Numbered from the stretch's first letter, positions 1-8,297 are shown. The stretch is 64,000 bases of DNA from Candidatus Omnitrophota bacterium (GCA_030692045.1 JAUYCX010000037.1:186001-250000); one strand, 5' to 3'. Translations and numbers: made by a program. The notes: generated by a model from the sequence alone, not told the origin.

Positions 1-321
1 TTGAATAGATTATTGAAACAAAAGAAGGACAATTTACAGACAAAGATATTACGAAATAGAATTAAAGGAAAAACAATAAATAGTATATTTGCTGAAACTA
101 TAAAATATCTTTTAGAAAAAGAAGGGGCTCTTTCCACAAAAGAATTACATCCTTTTATACAGAACATTCATCCAGATATTTGTGATGATACAGTTGATAG
201 AGTAATTGATGGTCAACATTTCGGAAAGAAATGGAAGCATTTGGTTAGAGATGCCCAACAATCTCTGAAGAAAAAAAGGTTAATTTATTTAAAGGAAAAA
301 AAATGGCACTTAGCAAGTTAA
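1..321 (+). CDS. Winged-helix-like ORF, probably cut by the window edge
   Basis: The frame is open from the first base and stops at 319-321. The visible 106 residues are lysine-rich. Their C-terminal half (about residues 35-100) looks like a winged-helix region with the pattern helix, T-K-E-L-H-P, helix, then a basic segment ending in W-H-L-A-S. I do not recognise the family. A TTG at base 1 could be a start, but the reading frame may equally extend upstream. The next ORF begins inside its last codons, which suggests translational coupling and a shared accessory operon. A C-terminal domain of a restriction-associated or regulatory protein is possible but unproven. Confidence 0.45.
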   Translation: MNRLLKQKKDNLQTKILRNRIKGKTINSIFAETIKYLLEKEGALSTKELHPFIQNIHPDICDDTVDRVIDGQHFGKKWKHLVRDAQQSLKKKRLIYLKEKKWHLAS

Positions 322-578
322 ATAAATCTATAATGTGGATTATAAAGATTATTTCAAAACAGAGTTTCACAAACAAAGAGAGAGATTTTATAGTAGAACT
401 TGTAAGCGAAGAAGCAAGAAAAACTCGTGGCTTATATACTTTTATATTGCATGATATCATAGAGAGTAAACGATATTCCAACATATTTATAGAAGGCTCA
501 AGAATAGCACTTAACAATTTATTGTTAATAATTAAAGACAATTTTCTTCGCAAGGCTACCTATAGATTAGTTAAATAG
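303..578 (+). pseudogene. Small ORF, possibly the detached N-terminal part of the downstream nuclease
   Basis: This 91-residue ORF starts at an ATG preceded by AAAGGAAAAA and overlaps the end of the previous ORF by 19 bases. It has helical, charged sequence and no motif I recognise. It stops at 576-578, two bases before the ATG of the nuclease-like ORF. A single -1 shift at the A-run near 573-576 would join the two frames into one protein of about 270 residues, a common size for a type II restriction enzyme. I therefore list it as a likely fragment of a frameshifted gene. A genuine small partner protein or an assembly error are the alternatives. Confidence 0.4.
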
Positions 579-580
579 AA

Positions 581-1114
581 ATGGAATGGATCGGCTTTTA
601 TTTCCAGTTTTTATGTGAACATAATTTATCCGGTTTCGTAAAAATGCCTGGCCCAAAATATGGCAATGTTTCTTTCGATGGTTTTTACGATATTCCTTGG
701 GATTTTAAAGCACATGCCATTAATACCAGTAGTCATCAAATTATCGTTAATGATAGTGAGGCTACCGCAAATGCAATTCAAGAATATAAGGCGGTGGGAT
801 TAATTCTTGCTTTGGGAGAAGTTCAATATAATGATGAAAAACGAACATTTCAGAAATGGCATGATAATCTTAAAGGTGAAATGTCCCAATATGTAAGAGA
901 TAGAATTCAAAGAGGTGCATGGTCAAGATTACGGAAGGTATCGTTTGACTTGCAACAAATTTCTTTTATAAAGATAACCGACGATACCTTAGTTAAATGT
1001 GGTTCATTTCAGACAAATTTTAGAAATGCTAACGGTAGTCCTCGCCAATCGAAAGTACTAATAGATTTAGAGAATATCGATCAGGGATTAGAATATGTTA
1101 TAGAATTTAAATAA
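581..1114 (+). CDS. PD-(D/E)XK nuclease-like protein (possible type II restriction endonuclease, C-terminal part)
   Basis: The 177-residue product has an aromatic N-terminus followed by F-D33-G and then W-D41-F-K43-A-H. This fits the D...(D/E)-X-K core of the PD-(D/E)XK nuclease fold. A well-spaced tail (G-A-W-S-R-L-R, K-C-G-S-F-Q) looks like a compact globular enzyme. No methyltransferase is visible, but the window starts less than 600 bases upstream. The ATG has no clear ribosome-binding site of its own and follows the stop of the previous ORF by two bases. This supports either strong coupling or a broken single gene. The assignment rests on motif reading only; I cannot name the enzyme or its site. 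Confidence 0.5.
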   Translation: MEWIGFYFQFLCEHNLSGFVKMPGPKYGNVSFDGFYDIPWDFKAHAINTSSHQIIVNDSEATANAIQEYKAVGLILALGEVQYNDEKRTFQKWHDNLKGEMSQYVRDRIQRGAWSRLRKVSFDLQQISFIKITDDTLVKCGSFQTNFRNANGSPRQSKVLIDLENIDQGLEYVIEFK

Positions 1115-1152
1115 CTTTTCCTAGAGTTGTTGTGTAAAGCAAAGTTATTAAT

Positions 1153-1332
1153 ATGAGTAAATATAATAATATAAAATTTTTGAAAGAAACGAAGGCAAGA
1201 AATTCATACACTTGTGAGAAATGTAGTGCAGAAATTAAAATAGGTGAAATTTATTACAAGGAAAGCATCGGAAGGATTAATGTACCAGGCGTTAATCTTA
1301 AAAAATTTTGCTATAAGTGTGGTAAGGAATAA
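1153..1332 (+). CDS. Small zinc-ribbon protein (59 aa)
   Basis: A 59-residue ORF starts at the ATG at 1153. It has C-E-K-C near residue 21 and C-Y-K-C near residue 53, a classic two-knuckle zinc ribbon. The linker between the knuckles is basic and aromatic. It follows the nuclease-like ORF by 38 bases with no obvious terminator between them, so it may belong to the same accessory unit. I do not recognise a family. A role in nucleic-acid binding is plausible for such ribbons but is not shown by the sequence. Confidence 0.5.
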   Translation: MSKYNNIKFLKETKARNSYTCEKCSAEIKIGEIYYKESIGRINVPGVNLKKFCYKCGKE

Positions 1333-1359
1333 TAAAATGTTATATTTCTAATTCTATTC

Positions 1360-1382
1360 TAAAAATTCCTGGGACACATACC
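1360..1382. repeat. Possible relic of a REP/IS200-type end
   Basis: The intergenic stretch contains an AATTCCTGGGACACATACC-like word. Similar words flank REP-associated tyrosine transposase genes in several genomes; this comparison is from memory. No transposase ORF is present here, so this is at most a solitary remnant. Confidence 0.2.
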
Positions 1383-1404
1383 TTTTAAGTAAATTTTAAA
1401 GATG

Positions 1405-1587
1405 CCCCTCGCCTAAGCGCTTGTCAATTTCTCTGAAATTGACTGCGCAGGCTTCGGGGTTAATTCGCAGACGTCCCGACGTAACGTCGGGACTACAAGT
1501 TACGTTCACTCATTTTCCGCCACAAAAATTAGCGGATCCGCCAAGTATTTTGGCGGACATTCGTTCCGTAACTTGTCTGCTCATTAA
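1405..1587 (+). promoter_or_regulatory. Multi-hairpin leader of the palindromic family, upstream of rpmE
   Basis: First hairpin: CCCC at 1405-1408 pairs with GGGG at 1456-1459. An AAGC-type helix and a variable apical stem (TCAATTTC/GAAATTGA) lie inside. Then TTAATTCGCAG (from 1460) pairs with CTGCTCATTAA (to 1587), keeping a mismatched TC/TC. This encloses a perfect small hairpin of GTCCCGACGT and its complement, plus a long arm of ACAAGTTACG against CGTAACTTGT. That long arm carries an extra GGCGGA-type hairpin at its tip. The right border runs straight into the AAGGAGG ribosome-binding site of rpmE. Copies with different bases but the same pairing lie before htpX and before the small ORF at 38467. 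Function unknown. Confidence 0.75.
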
Positions 1588-1601
1588 GGAGGTTAGACAA
1601 A

Positions 1602-1811
1602 ATGAAACAAGGCATTCACCCACAGTATCAGGAAACAACCATTACCTGTGCTTGCGGAGAGGTAATTCACACGCGTTCCACCAAAAAAAATATTCGTGTA
1701 GAAATCTGCTCTAAGTGCCATCCATTTTTTACTGGTAAGCAGAAATTTGTAGACACAGCTGGACGAGTTGAGCGGTTTATGAAAAAATACGGCCAGAAAG
1801 AAACAAAGTAA
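1602..1811 (+). CDS. rpmE: 50S ribosomal protein L31
   Basis: The 69-residue product is a zinc-type L31. Cysteines C16, C18, C36 and C39 are in the positions expected for the metal-binding C+ form, and the start MKQGIHPQY is characteristic. L31 sits at the subunit interface of the ribosome. The ATG at 1602 follows AAGGAGG by about nine bases. prfA begins three bases after its stop, so rpmE, prfA and prmC read as one operon. The structured leader immediately upstream suggests post-transcriptional control, perhaps linked to zinc or stress; that is inference only. Confidence 0.95.
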   Translation: MKQGIHPQYQETTITCACGEVIHTRSTKKNIRVEICSKCHPFFTGKQKFVDTAGRVERFMKKYGQKETK

Positions 1812-1813
1812 TA

Positions 1814-2869
1814 ATGCACGATAAATACGAAAAGATAGAAGCTCGCTTTAAAGAGTTAGAAATTATTCTTTCAGACCCACAAGTTATGGCTGATAAACTT
1901 AAATATCAGGCGTTGGTCAAAGAATTATCAGAGATAACTGAATTGGTTAATAAATATCGTGAATTAAAAAAAGTAGTTACTCAAATAGAAGAATTAAGCC
2001 AACTATTAAAGGAAAAAAACCACGAGAAAGAATTTGTGGAATTAGCCAAAGAAGAACTACAAAATCTAAAAGTAAAAGAAAATCAGATTAAATCTGAATT
2101 AGAAAATTTATCAAAGAAAAAAACTGAAGCTAAAGATTCTGATATAATCGTAGAAATTAGAGCTGGCACAGGCGGCTTAGAGGCAAGTTTATTTGCCGCG
2201 GATTTATATCGTATGTATTCCAAATATGCCTTAAGGAAAAACTGGTCAGTTGATCTATTAAGCAGCCACCCCACAGAGGCCGGAGGCTTTAAAGAGATTA
2301 TTTTCAGTATTAAAGGCAAGGATGCTTTTAAAAGGATAAAGTTTGAAAGCGGCGTGCATCGGGTGCAACGCGTGCCAACAACAGAGGCCTCTGGCAGAAT
2401 TCATACCTCAACAGCCACAGTCGCAGTTTTAATAGAACCACAAGAGGTAGAACTTAAAATTGAACCCAAAGATTTAAAGATTGATGTATTTCGTTCCTCA
2501 GGCCCGGGCGGACAAAGCGTCAATACCACAGACTCTGCTGTGCGAATTACCCATTTGCCAACTGGTATGGTAATTACCTGTCAAGATGAACGCTCTCAAT
2601 TAAAAAATAAAAATAAGGCGATGAGGGTTTTAAGGGCTCGGCTTTTAGATAAAATGCAGCAGGCCTCACAAGATAAGGTTTCAGAGGTGCGCAAATCACA
2701 AATTGGCACAGCCCAAAGGAGTGAAAAGATACGCACATATAATTTCCCGGACCGAAGGGTAACAGACCATCGCGTGGGTTTTACTATGCATCAGCTTGAA
2801 GATTTCTTAGAGGGAGATATTGATGAGCTAATTGATGCCCTTATTAAAGAAGAGGAAAATTTACAATGA
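1814..2869 (+). CDS. prfA: Peptide chain release factor 1
   Basis: A 351-residue class I release factor. The stop-codon-reading motif is P-T-T, within R-V-P-T-T-E, which marks RF1 rather than RF2 (which has SPF). The catalytic G-G-Q lies in S-S-G-P-G-G-Q-S-V-N around residue 235. It recognises UAA and UAG and triggers peptidyl-tRNA hydrolysis on the ribosome. Its stop overlaps the start of prmC by four bases. PrmC methylates the GGQ glutamine, so substrate and modifying enzyme are translationally coupled, an arrangement common in bacteria. Confidence 0.97.
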   Translation: MHDKYEKIEARFKELEIILSDPQVMADKLKYQALVKELSEITELVNKYRELKKVVTQIEELSQLLKEKNHEKEFVELAKEELQNLKVKENQIKSELENLSKKKTEAKDSDIIVEIRAGTGGLEASLFAADLYRMYSKYALRKNWSVDLLSSHPTEAGGFKEIIFSIKGKDAFKRIKFESGVHRVQRVPTTEASGRIHTSTATVAVLIEPQEVELKIEPKDLKIDVFRSSGPGGQSVNTTDSAVRITHLPTGMVITCQDERSQLKNKNKAMRVLRARLLDKMQQASQDKVSEVRKSQIGTAQRSEKIRTYNFPDRRVTDHRVGFTMHQLEDFLEGDIDELIDALIKEEENLQ

Positions 2870-3666
2870 CAGAACAAGAATTGATGCTTAGCTCTATATT
2901 AGGTTGCAGCCGTTTTGAGCTTTATGCAAAGGAATTAAATCTTTCCCAGCAAGACAAATATGAATTTGATACCTTGACTGAGTGTCGGGCAAACGGAGAG
3001 CCATTACAGTATTTATTAAGGTTTACGGAATTTATGGGATTAAAATTCTTTGTGGATAGGCGGGTATTTATTCCTCGCCCAGAGACTGAGATTTTGGTAG
3101 AAGAGGTAATAAATTTAATTAAAAAAATAAAAATCAGCGTGAAAAATATTTTAGATATTGGCACAGGTTCAGGCAATATCGCAATAAGCCTTGCCAAGTT
3201 TCTAAGAGATGTAAAGGTTACTGCAGTGGATATTTCAGAGCAAGCCCTAAGGCTAGCAAAAGAAAATTCAATTTTGAACAAGGTAGATAAAAGGGTAGAG
3301 TTTTTTAGAATGGATTTCTTAAGTAGGGAGCCTTTGATTGACAATTACCAAGTCTTTGACCTAATAGTTTCTAATCCGCCGTATATTAACACCAGTGATT
3401 TAAGTTGCTTACCCAAAGAGGTAAGGCAAGAACCTATAATTGCCTTAGATGGCGGTTGGGATGGACTAAAATTCTATCGCGGGATTATTCAAAGGATAGA
3501 TAAATTCTTAAAAAAATCTGGCTTACTTGCGTTAGAGATGGGTTTTAATCAAAGCCAAGAAATAGTCAGATTGTTAGAACAGGCGCAAAAATTTCAAATT
3601 ATAAAGATTGTTAAAGATTATACTGACATTGAAAGGGTAATCATCGCTAGGGAGAAGAAACTCTAA
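2866..3666 (+). CDS. prmC: Release factor glutamine methyltransferase
   Basis: A 266-residue SAM-dependent methyltransferase. The SAM-binding loop D-I-G-T-G-S-G-N-I lies near residue 100, and the catalytic S-N-P-P-Y-I motif, which binds the target glutamine, near residue 170. The N-terminal helical domain is present, as expected for substrate recognition. It methylates the GGQ glutamine of RF1/RF2 in the cytoplasm. The ATG overlaps the prfA stop. It is the last gene of the rpmE operon and is followed by a repeat-rich spacer of about 170 bases. Confidence 0.95.
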   Translation: MTEQELMLSSILGCSRFELYAKELNLSQQDKYEFDTLTECRANGEPLQYLLRFTEFMGLKFFVDRRVFIPRPETEILVEEVINLIKKIKISVKNILDIGTGSGNIAISLAKFLRDVKVTAVDISEQALRLAKENSILNKVDKRVEFFRMDFLSREPLIDNYQVFDLIVSNPPYINTSDLSCLPKEVRQEPIIALDGGWDGLKFYRGIIQRIDKFLKKSGLLALEMGFNQSQEIVRLLEQAQKFQIIKIVKDYTDIERVIIAREKKL

Positions 3667-3790
3667 ACACTAAACTCTAAATCCTAAACAAACTCAAAAT
3701 ACAAAACTCAAATTCTCAAAAATGTTTTGGATTTTGGGTTTAGGGTTTTGGATTTGATTAGAGTTTAGGGTTTTGGATTTAGGGTTTAAC
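3664..3790. repeat. Word-repeat inverted hairpin (CTAAA/TTTAG type)
   Basis: The left arm iterates AAACTCTAAATCCTAAA-like words and the right arm iterates GGATTTAGGGTTTTGG-like words. Together they can fold as one long AT-rich hairpin between prmC and murA. There is no ORF. It is one of about six intergenic hairpins in the window built this way, each from a different short word. Confidence 0.6.
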
Positions 3791-3835
3791 ATTTTATCTG
3801 TGTATTTTTGATATCTTTAAATTATCTTTAAAAAT

Positions 3836-5119
3836 ATGGATAAACTTATTATTGAGGGAAAAGCCAGGCTAAAGGGAGAAGTAAGCGTAAGCGGAGCAAA
3901 GAATTCTGTTCTGCCGATTTTGGCGGCTACACTTTTAACCGACGAGGAATGTCGGATTGAGAATTGCCCTAATCTGCGCGATACCCACACAATGATTAAA
4001 CTTTTAAGGAGTCTTGGCAAGAATGCTGAGTTAAATAAGAATACAATTACTGTAACATCTAAGGGAAAAACAAACTACATCGCAGATTATAAATTGGTTT
4101 CCACAATGCGCGGTTCTTTTTGCGTCTTAGGACCGCTTTTAGCTAAGTTAAAAATGGCAAGGGTATCCTTGCCAGGCGGTTGCATAATTGGTGTAAGGCC
4201 TGTGGATTTGCATTTAAAAGGAATGAGGGCATTAGGCGCTAAAATAAATGTTCAGGGCGGTTATGTTGAGGCAAAGGCAAACAGTCTTAAAGGAAATCAT
4301 ATTTATCTGGGTGGAATTTTTGGCTCTTCAGTTTTAGCTACTGCTAATGTGATGATGGCAGCGTCTTTAGCTAAAGGAAAGACAACTATCGAGTCTGCTG
4401 CTTGCGAACCAGAGCTCGTGGATTTGGCAAATTTTTTAAATAAGATGGGCGCTAAAATAAAAGGGCAGGGCTCTCCAAAATTGGAAATTGAAGGGGTAAA
4501 GGAATTACACGGCACAGAATACAATGTTATTCCTGATAGAATTGAGGCTGGCACATTTTTAATTTTATCTGCCATTACAAGAGGAGATATCACTATAAAA
4601 GATGTCTGCTGGGAGCATCTATCGGCAATAATTGATAAATTGGAAGAAGCAGGTTTTGTAATTGAGAAAACAGACCCGCCTGACTGTCGGGCAGGTTGTA
4701 AAATTCAGCTAAGGGTTAAGAGAAAAATTAATCCTGTAAATGTGACAACGCTTCCCTATCCGGGTTTTCCCACGGATTTGCAGTCTCAATTTATGACCTT
4801 GATGGCTGTAACTCCTGGCGTGAGCGTAATCACAGAAAAGGTTTTTCCGGATAGATTTATCCATATTGCAGAACTAAACAGGATGGGTGCAAAGATTATG
4901 CGCGAAGGGGCTAGTGCTATTATTGAGGGGGTTAAGCAGTTATCCGCGGCCCCTGTAATGGCTTCAGACCTAAGGGCATCGGCAGCGCTTGTTTTGGCAG
5001 GTTTGGTTGCTAAAGGTAGAACTGAAATTTCCAGGATTTATCATTTGGAGAGGGGTTATGAAAATTTAGATGAGAAATTAACTAATTTAGGCGCTCGCGT
5101 CTGGCGAGAGAAGGAATAA
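3836..5119 (+). CDS. murA: UDP-N-acetylglucosamine 1-carboxyvinyltransferase
   Basis: A 427-residue EPSP-synthase-fold enzyme that transfers enolpyruvate from PEP to UDP-GlcNAc, the first committed step of peptidoglycan synthesis. The catalytic loop reads L-P-G-G-C116-I-I-G-V-R-P-V-D, so the PEP-binding and fosfomycin-target cysteine is retained. The N-terminal S-G-A-K-N-S (K22) and the C-terminal Y-H-L-E-R-G-Y are also typical. Family length is about 420 residues. The start at 3836 has no strong ribosome-binding site. trpG follows after four bases, an unusual pairing of cell-wall and amino-acid genes in one transcript. Confidence 0.96.
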   Translation: MDKLIIEGKARLKGEVSVSGAKNSVLPILAATLLTDEECRIENCPNLRDTHTMIKLLRSLGKNAELNKNTITVTSKGKTNYIADYKLVSTMRGSFCVLGPLLAKLKMARVSLPGGCIIGVRPVDLHLKGMRALGAKINVQGGYVEAKANSLKGNHIYLGGIFGSSVLATANVMMAASLAKGKTTIESAACEPELVDLANFLNKMGAKIKGQGSPKLEIEGVKELHGTEYNVIPDRIEAGTFLILSAITRGDITIKDVCWEHLSAIIDKLEEAGFVIEKTDPPDCRAGCKIQLRVKRKINPVNVTTLPYPGFPTDLQSQFMTLMAVTPGVSVITEKVFPDRFIHIAELNRMGAKIMREGASAIIEGVKQLSAAPVMASDLRASAALVLAGLVAKGRTEISRIYHLERGYENLDEKLTNLGARVWREKE

Positions 5120-5123
5120 AAAA

Positions 5124-5687
5124 ATGATTTTAGTTATAGACAATTATGATTCATTTACTTACAACCTCGTGCAATATTTAGGCGAGCTGGGAGAAAAAAT
5201 GAAGATATTCCGTAACGACAAACTAACGCTTAGGGATATCAAAAGGCTTAATCCAGAAAAAATTGTAATTTCTCCAGGACCCGGGTATCCGTCGGATGCT
5301 GGGATATCCTGCGATTGTATTCGGGAATTTGGCAGAAGTATTCCTATTTTAGGGGTATGTTTAGGCCACCAATGCATTGGAGAGGTTTTTGGCGGTAGAA
5401 TAGTTCAGGCAAGGCGTCTGATGCACGGAAAAACATCTCTTATCTATCATAATGGAGGGACAATTTTTAAAGGCATAGAAAATCCTTTTGAAGGAACTCG
5501 CTATCATTCATTATTGGTGGAAAGAAAAACATTTCCCAAGGACTTGGAGATTATTGCCTGGACAAAACAAGGTGAAATAATGGGTTTAAAGCATAAAACC
5601 TTACGCCTTTTTGGAGTGCAGTTTCATCCCGAGTCAATTTTAACCAAGCCCGGCAAGAAGCTGCTTAAGAATTTCTTAGATTTATGA
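5124..5687 (+). CDS. trpG: Anthranilate synthase glutamine amidotransferase component
   Basis: A 187-residue class I glutamine amidotransferase. The nucleophile is C79 in G-V-C-L-G-H-Q, with H-P-E near residue 169 completing the triad and the oxyanion motif S-P-G-P-G near residue 50. It supplies ammonia to TrpE, or to PabB if it is dual-purpose. No trpE or pabB lies in this window, so the synthase subunit must be elsewhere. The immediate coupling to trpD (4-base overlap) favours a tryptophan role over a folate role. Confidence 0.9.
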   Translation: MILVIDNYDSFTYNLVQYLGELGEKMKIFRNDKLTLRDIKRLNPEKIVISPGPGYPSDAGISCDCIREFGRSIPILGVCLGHQCIGEVFGGRIVQARRLMHGKTSLIYHNGGTIFKGIENPFEGTRYHSLLVERKTFPKDLEIIAWTKQGEIMGLKHKTLRLFGVQFHPESILTKPGKKLLKNFLDL

Positions 5688-6697
5688 TTAAAGATTCTAT
5701 TCAAAAACTTAAAAATAAAATTAACTTAAGCACTTTAGAGATTGAAGATTGCTTTCAAGAAATTATGTCTGGCAAAGCACAAAAACAGGAAATTGCTCAG
5801 TTTCTTTTGGACTTGCGCGAAAAGGGCGCGACTGTTGAAGAAATAACCGGCGCTGCCAAAATTATGCGAAAATTTGCGATTAAGATAGAAACCAATAAGG
5901 AAATTGTTTTGGATACCTGCGGAACAGGGGGAGATAAATTAGGCACATTTAATATTTCTACAATTTCTGCCTTGGTTGTGGCTGGTTGCGGAGTTACTGT
6001 AGCCAAACACGGCAATCGTTCTGCTTCAAGCAGATGTGGGAGTGCCGATGTTTTAGAGGCATTGGGTGTTAATCTCAATATGGATGTTTCATATTTAAAA
6101 GATTGTCTAAATAATATTGGCATTGCCTTTTTATTTGCGCAAAATCTTCATCCGGCGATGAAATATGCCGCAGCTGTAAGAAAAGAATTGGCTGTGGAGA
6201 CGATATTTAATATTTTAGGCCCCTTAACCAATCCTGCTTCTGCCACACATCAGATGATGGGAGTTTATGATAAAAATTTAGTTAACAGCTTAGTTTATGT
6301 TTTGAAAAATCTGGGATTAAAAAGGGCATTAGTGGTTCATGGAAGTGATGGATTAGATGAAGTAACTACAACCGGCATTAGCTTTGCCAGTGAATTTAAA
6401 GATGGCAATGTAAACTCATTTTCTATAAACCCCCAAGATTGTGGAATTAAAATTGTCGATATATCCCAGATAAAAGGCTCAGATTTATCTACAAATACTC
6501 AAATTCTTAAAGACATCTTAGGCGGACAAAGAGGCCCAAAAAGGGATATTGTTGTATTAAATGCTGGCTGTGCATTATATGTTGCGGAAAAGGCAAAAAA
6601 TATTCCAGACGGCATTAAGTTGGCTAAGGAGTCTATTGACAGCGGCGCTGCCTTAAAAAAATTAGAGCAACTTAGAGACTATTCTTTAAAAAAGTGA
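5684..6697 (+). CDS. trpD: Anthranilate phosphoribosyltransferase
   Basis: A 337-residue class IV phosphoribosyltransferase that joins anthranilate to PRPP. It has the signature D-T-C-G-T-G-G-D near residue 80 for PRPP binding, and K-H-G-N-R-S-A-S-S with the following G-S-A-D-V-L-E near residue 110 for anthranilate binding. The length matches the family (about 340). It overlaps trpG by four bases at its start and trpC by four at its end, so trpG-trpD-trpC are translationally coupled. Confidence 0.96.
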   Translation: MIKDSIQKLKNKINLSTLEIEDCFQEIMSGKAQKQEIAQFLLDLREKGATVEEITGAAKIMRKFAIKIETNKEIVLDTCGTGGDKLGTFNISTISALVVAGCGVTVAKHGNRSASSRCGSADVLEALGVNLNMDVSYLKDCLNNIGIAFLFAQNLHPAMKYAAAVRKELAVETIFNILGPLTNPASATHQMMGVYDKNLVNSLVYVLKNLGLKRALVVHGSDGLDEVTTTGISFASEFKDGNVNSFSINPQDCGIKIVDISQIKGSDLSTNTQILKDILGGQRGPKRDIVVLNAGCALYVAEKAKNIPDGIKLAKESIDSGAALKKLEQLRDYSLKK

Positions 6698-7473
6698 ACA
6701 ATGATTTCTTATCACAGATTGTCTTGCAAAAGAGAACAGAACTCAAAAAGAAAAAATTATTTTCTGCATTTAATCTTCGACTAAAAGCCCGAAGACCCAA
6801 GCTTAATCGCCAGTTTAAAAAAGCAATTTTCTCGCCAACAAGCTTAAGTCTGATTGCTGAAATTAAAAAGGCCTCGCCTTCCCGAGGCATATTAGTTGCT
6901 GACTTTAACCCTGTAAAAATTGCCAAAATTTATCAAAGTTGCGGAGCCAGCGCTATATCAACTTTAACTGAAGAAAAATATTTTCAAGGTAAACTTTCCC
7001 ATATCAAAGAAGTTCGCCAAAATGTAAGCCTTCCTGTTTTAAGAAAGGATTTTATCATTGATAAGTACCAGATTTACGAGTCTTACCGTGCAGGTAGCGA
7101 TGCTATTCTTTTAATTAGTGAGCTGCTTTCTCAAAAAAAACTAATTGAATTTTTAAATTTATCCCAAAGATTAGGATTAGATTGTTTAGTAGAGGTTCAT
7201 ACTCAAGAGGAATTAAAAAAGGCGTTGGATACCCCAGCTCAAATTATCGGAGTTAATAATCGCAACCTTCATAATTTTACTGTGGATTTAAATATAACCA
7301 AAATGCTAATACCCTTAATTCCCGACGATAAAATTAAAGTTTGCGAAAGCGGCATAAAAACAAAGGAAGATATTTCTTTATTAAAGAATCTGGGAGTAAA
7401 TGCGGTGTTAATTGGCGAGGCATTATTGGAGGCGCCAGATATTGCTTCAAAGATTAAAGAATTATTTAGTTAA
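6694..7473 (+). CDS. trpC: Indole-3-glycerol phosphate synthase
   Basis: A 259-residue TIM-barrel enzyme that closes the indole ring. Recognisable segments are I-A-E-I-K-K-A-S-P-S-R-G (catalytic Lys after strand 1), L-R-K-D-F-I (catalytic Lys), G-V-N-N-R-N-L and the phosphate-binding C-E-S-G-I-K. The start is a GTG at 6694 that overlaps the trpD stop. The gene is followed by a 185-base spacer holding a word-repeat hairpin before trpF. Confidence 0.95.
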   Translation: MNNDFLSQIVLQKRTELKKKKLFSAFNLRLKARRPKLNRQFKKAIFSPTSLSLIAEIKKASPSRGILVADFNPVKIAKIYQSCGASAISTLTEEKYFQGKLSHIKEVRQNVSLPVLRKDFIIDKYQIYESYRAGSDAILLISELLSQKKLIEFLNLSQRLGLDCLVEVHTQEELKKALDTPAQIIGVNNRNLHNFTVDLNITKMLIPLIPDDKIKVCESGIKTKEDISLLKNLGVNAVLIGEALLEAPDIASKIKELFS

Positions 7474-7489
7474 TTTTGAGAATTATTTT

Positions 7490-7649
7490 AACACCGCTAA
7501 GACGCAAAATGACCGCAAAAACGCAAAGAAACAAAGTAAAAAGCAGTGATAATATTAACTGTACTTAAAATAGTAAGAGAAAAATTGAGGAATTATCATT
7601 TTTTTAAAAGTTTTACGCCTTTGCGGATTTTTGCGCCTTTGCGGTGTAA
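7490..7649. repeat. Word-repeat inverted hairpin (CGCAAA type)
   Basis: The left arm is ACACCGCTAAGACGCAAAAT followed by more CCGCAAAAACGCAAAG words. The right arm, ending near 7647, reads TTTGCGGATTTTTGCGCC and TTTGCGGTGT. An AT-rich loop of about 80 bases separates them. The hairpin fills the trpC-trpF spacer and ends ten bases before the trpF start. The same word family recurs at 25495-25557. Confidence 0.75.
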
Positions 7650-7658
7650 ATATGTAAC

Positions 7659-8291
7659 ATGACCAGAATAAAAATTTGCGGCATTACAAATTTAAATGAC
7701 GCTTTGGCTGCTGTTAAATTTGGCGCCAATGCCTTAGGGTTCGTTTTTTACAAAAAAAGTCCACGCTACATATCTCCTAAAAAAGCCAAGAAAATTATTC
7801 AATCATTACCTGTATTTATTTCAAGTGTGGGTGTATTTGTAAATGAGAAAGAAAAACAGGTTAAAAGGATTGCTCAATTCTGTGGGCTTTCTTATCTACA
7901 ATTTCATGGGAGTGAAACAGCTAAATATTGTGGCAGATTTAATGGCTATAAAATAATTAAGGCCTTTAGGATAAAGGATATACATAGTTTTAAAAATATT
8001 CGCAATTTTAAAAAGGTTAAGGCTTATTTATTTGATGCATTTGATAAAAAAAGTTTTGGCGGCACAGGAAAGGCGTTTAATTGGGATTTACTAAAGCCCT
8101 ATTTAAAATTAAAAAAGCCAATTATTCTTTCCGGAGGCCTTAATATCAGAAACATTCAAGAGGCAATAAAAAAGTTTTCGCCTTACGCGCTAGACTTGTC
8201 AAGCGGCGTTGAAATCTCCTGCGGCAAAAAGAATCCCAAGCTCTTAAAGCAAATTTTTCGCCAAATCTATAAAAAACCTACCTATCAATAA
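7659..8291 (+). CDS. trpF: Phosphoribosylanthranilate isomerase
   Basis: A 210-residue TIM barrel that converts N-(5'-phosphoribosyl)-anthranilate to CdRP. K-I-C-G-I-T at the N-terminus contains the catalytic cysteine. D-A-F with G-G-T-G-K and L-S-S-G-V-E form the substrate and phosphate sites, as in the family. The ATG at 7659 lacks a Shine-Dalgarno sequence and lies just after a long hairpin, so its initiation may depend on upstream translation or on the hairpin. The radical SAM gene follows after six bases. Confidence 0.95.
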   Translation: MTRIKICGITNLNDALAAVKFGANALGFVFYKKSPRYISPKKAKKIIQSLPVFISSVGVFVNEKEKQVKRIAQFCGLSYLQFHGSETAKYCGRFNGYKIIKAFRIKDIHSFKNIRNFKKVKAYLFDAFDKKSFGGTGKAFNWDLLKPYLKLKKPIILSGGLNIRNIQEAIKKFSPYALDLSSGVEISCGKKNPKLLKQIFRQIYKKPTYQ

Positions 8292-8297
8292 ATTAAT

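Noticed and set aside
1421-1714. 97-aa + strand ORF overlapping the leader and rpmE
   Set aside because: It runs through a strongly structured region and overlaps rpmE in another frame; no protein-like pattern.
2083-2319. Open reading frame on the minus strand inside prfA, and many similar ones inside other genes
   Set aside because: They lie wholly within well-supported genes, lack ribosome-binding sites and encode low-complexity hydrophobic sequence typical of antisense shadows.
3720-3790. TTTAGGG-like tracts resembling plant telomere repeats
   Set aside because: The words are imperfect, pair with an upstream complementary arm, and sit between two bacterial operon genes; this is a word-repeat hairpin, not telomeric DNA.
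5124-5687. Folate-specific pabA rather than trpG
   Set aside because: It is coupled by overlap to trpD and trpC with no folate genes nearby, although dual use cannot be excluded.
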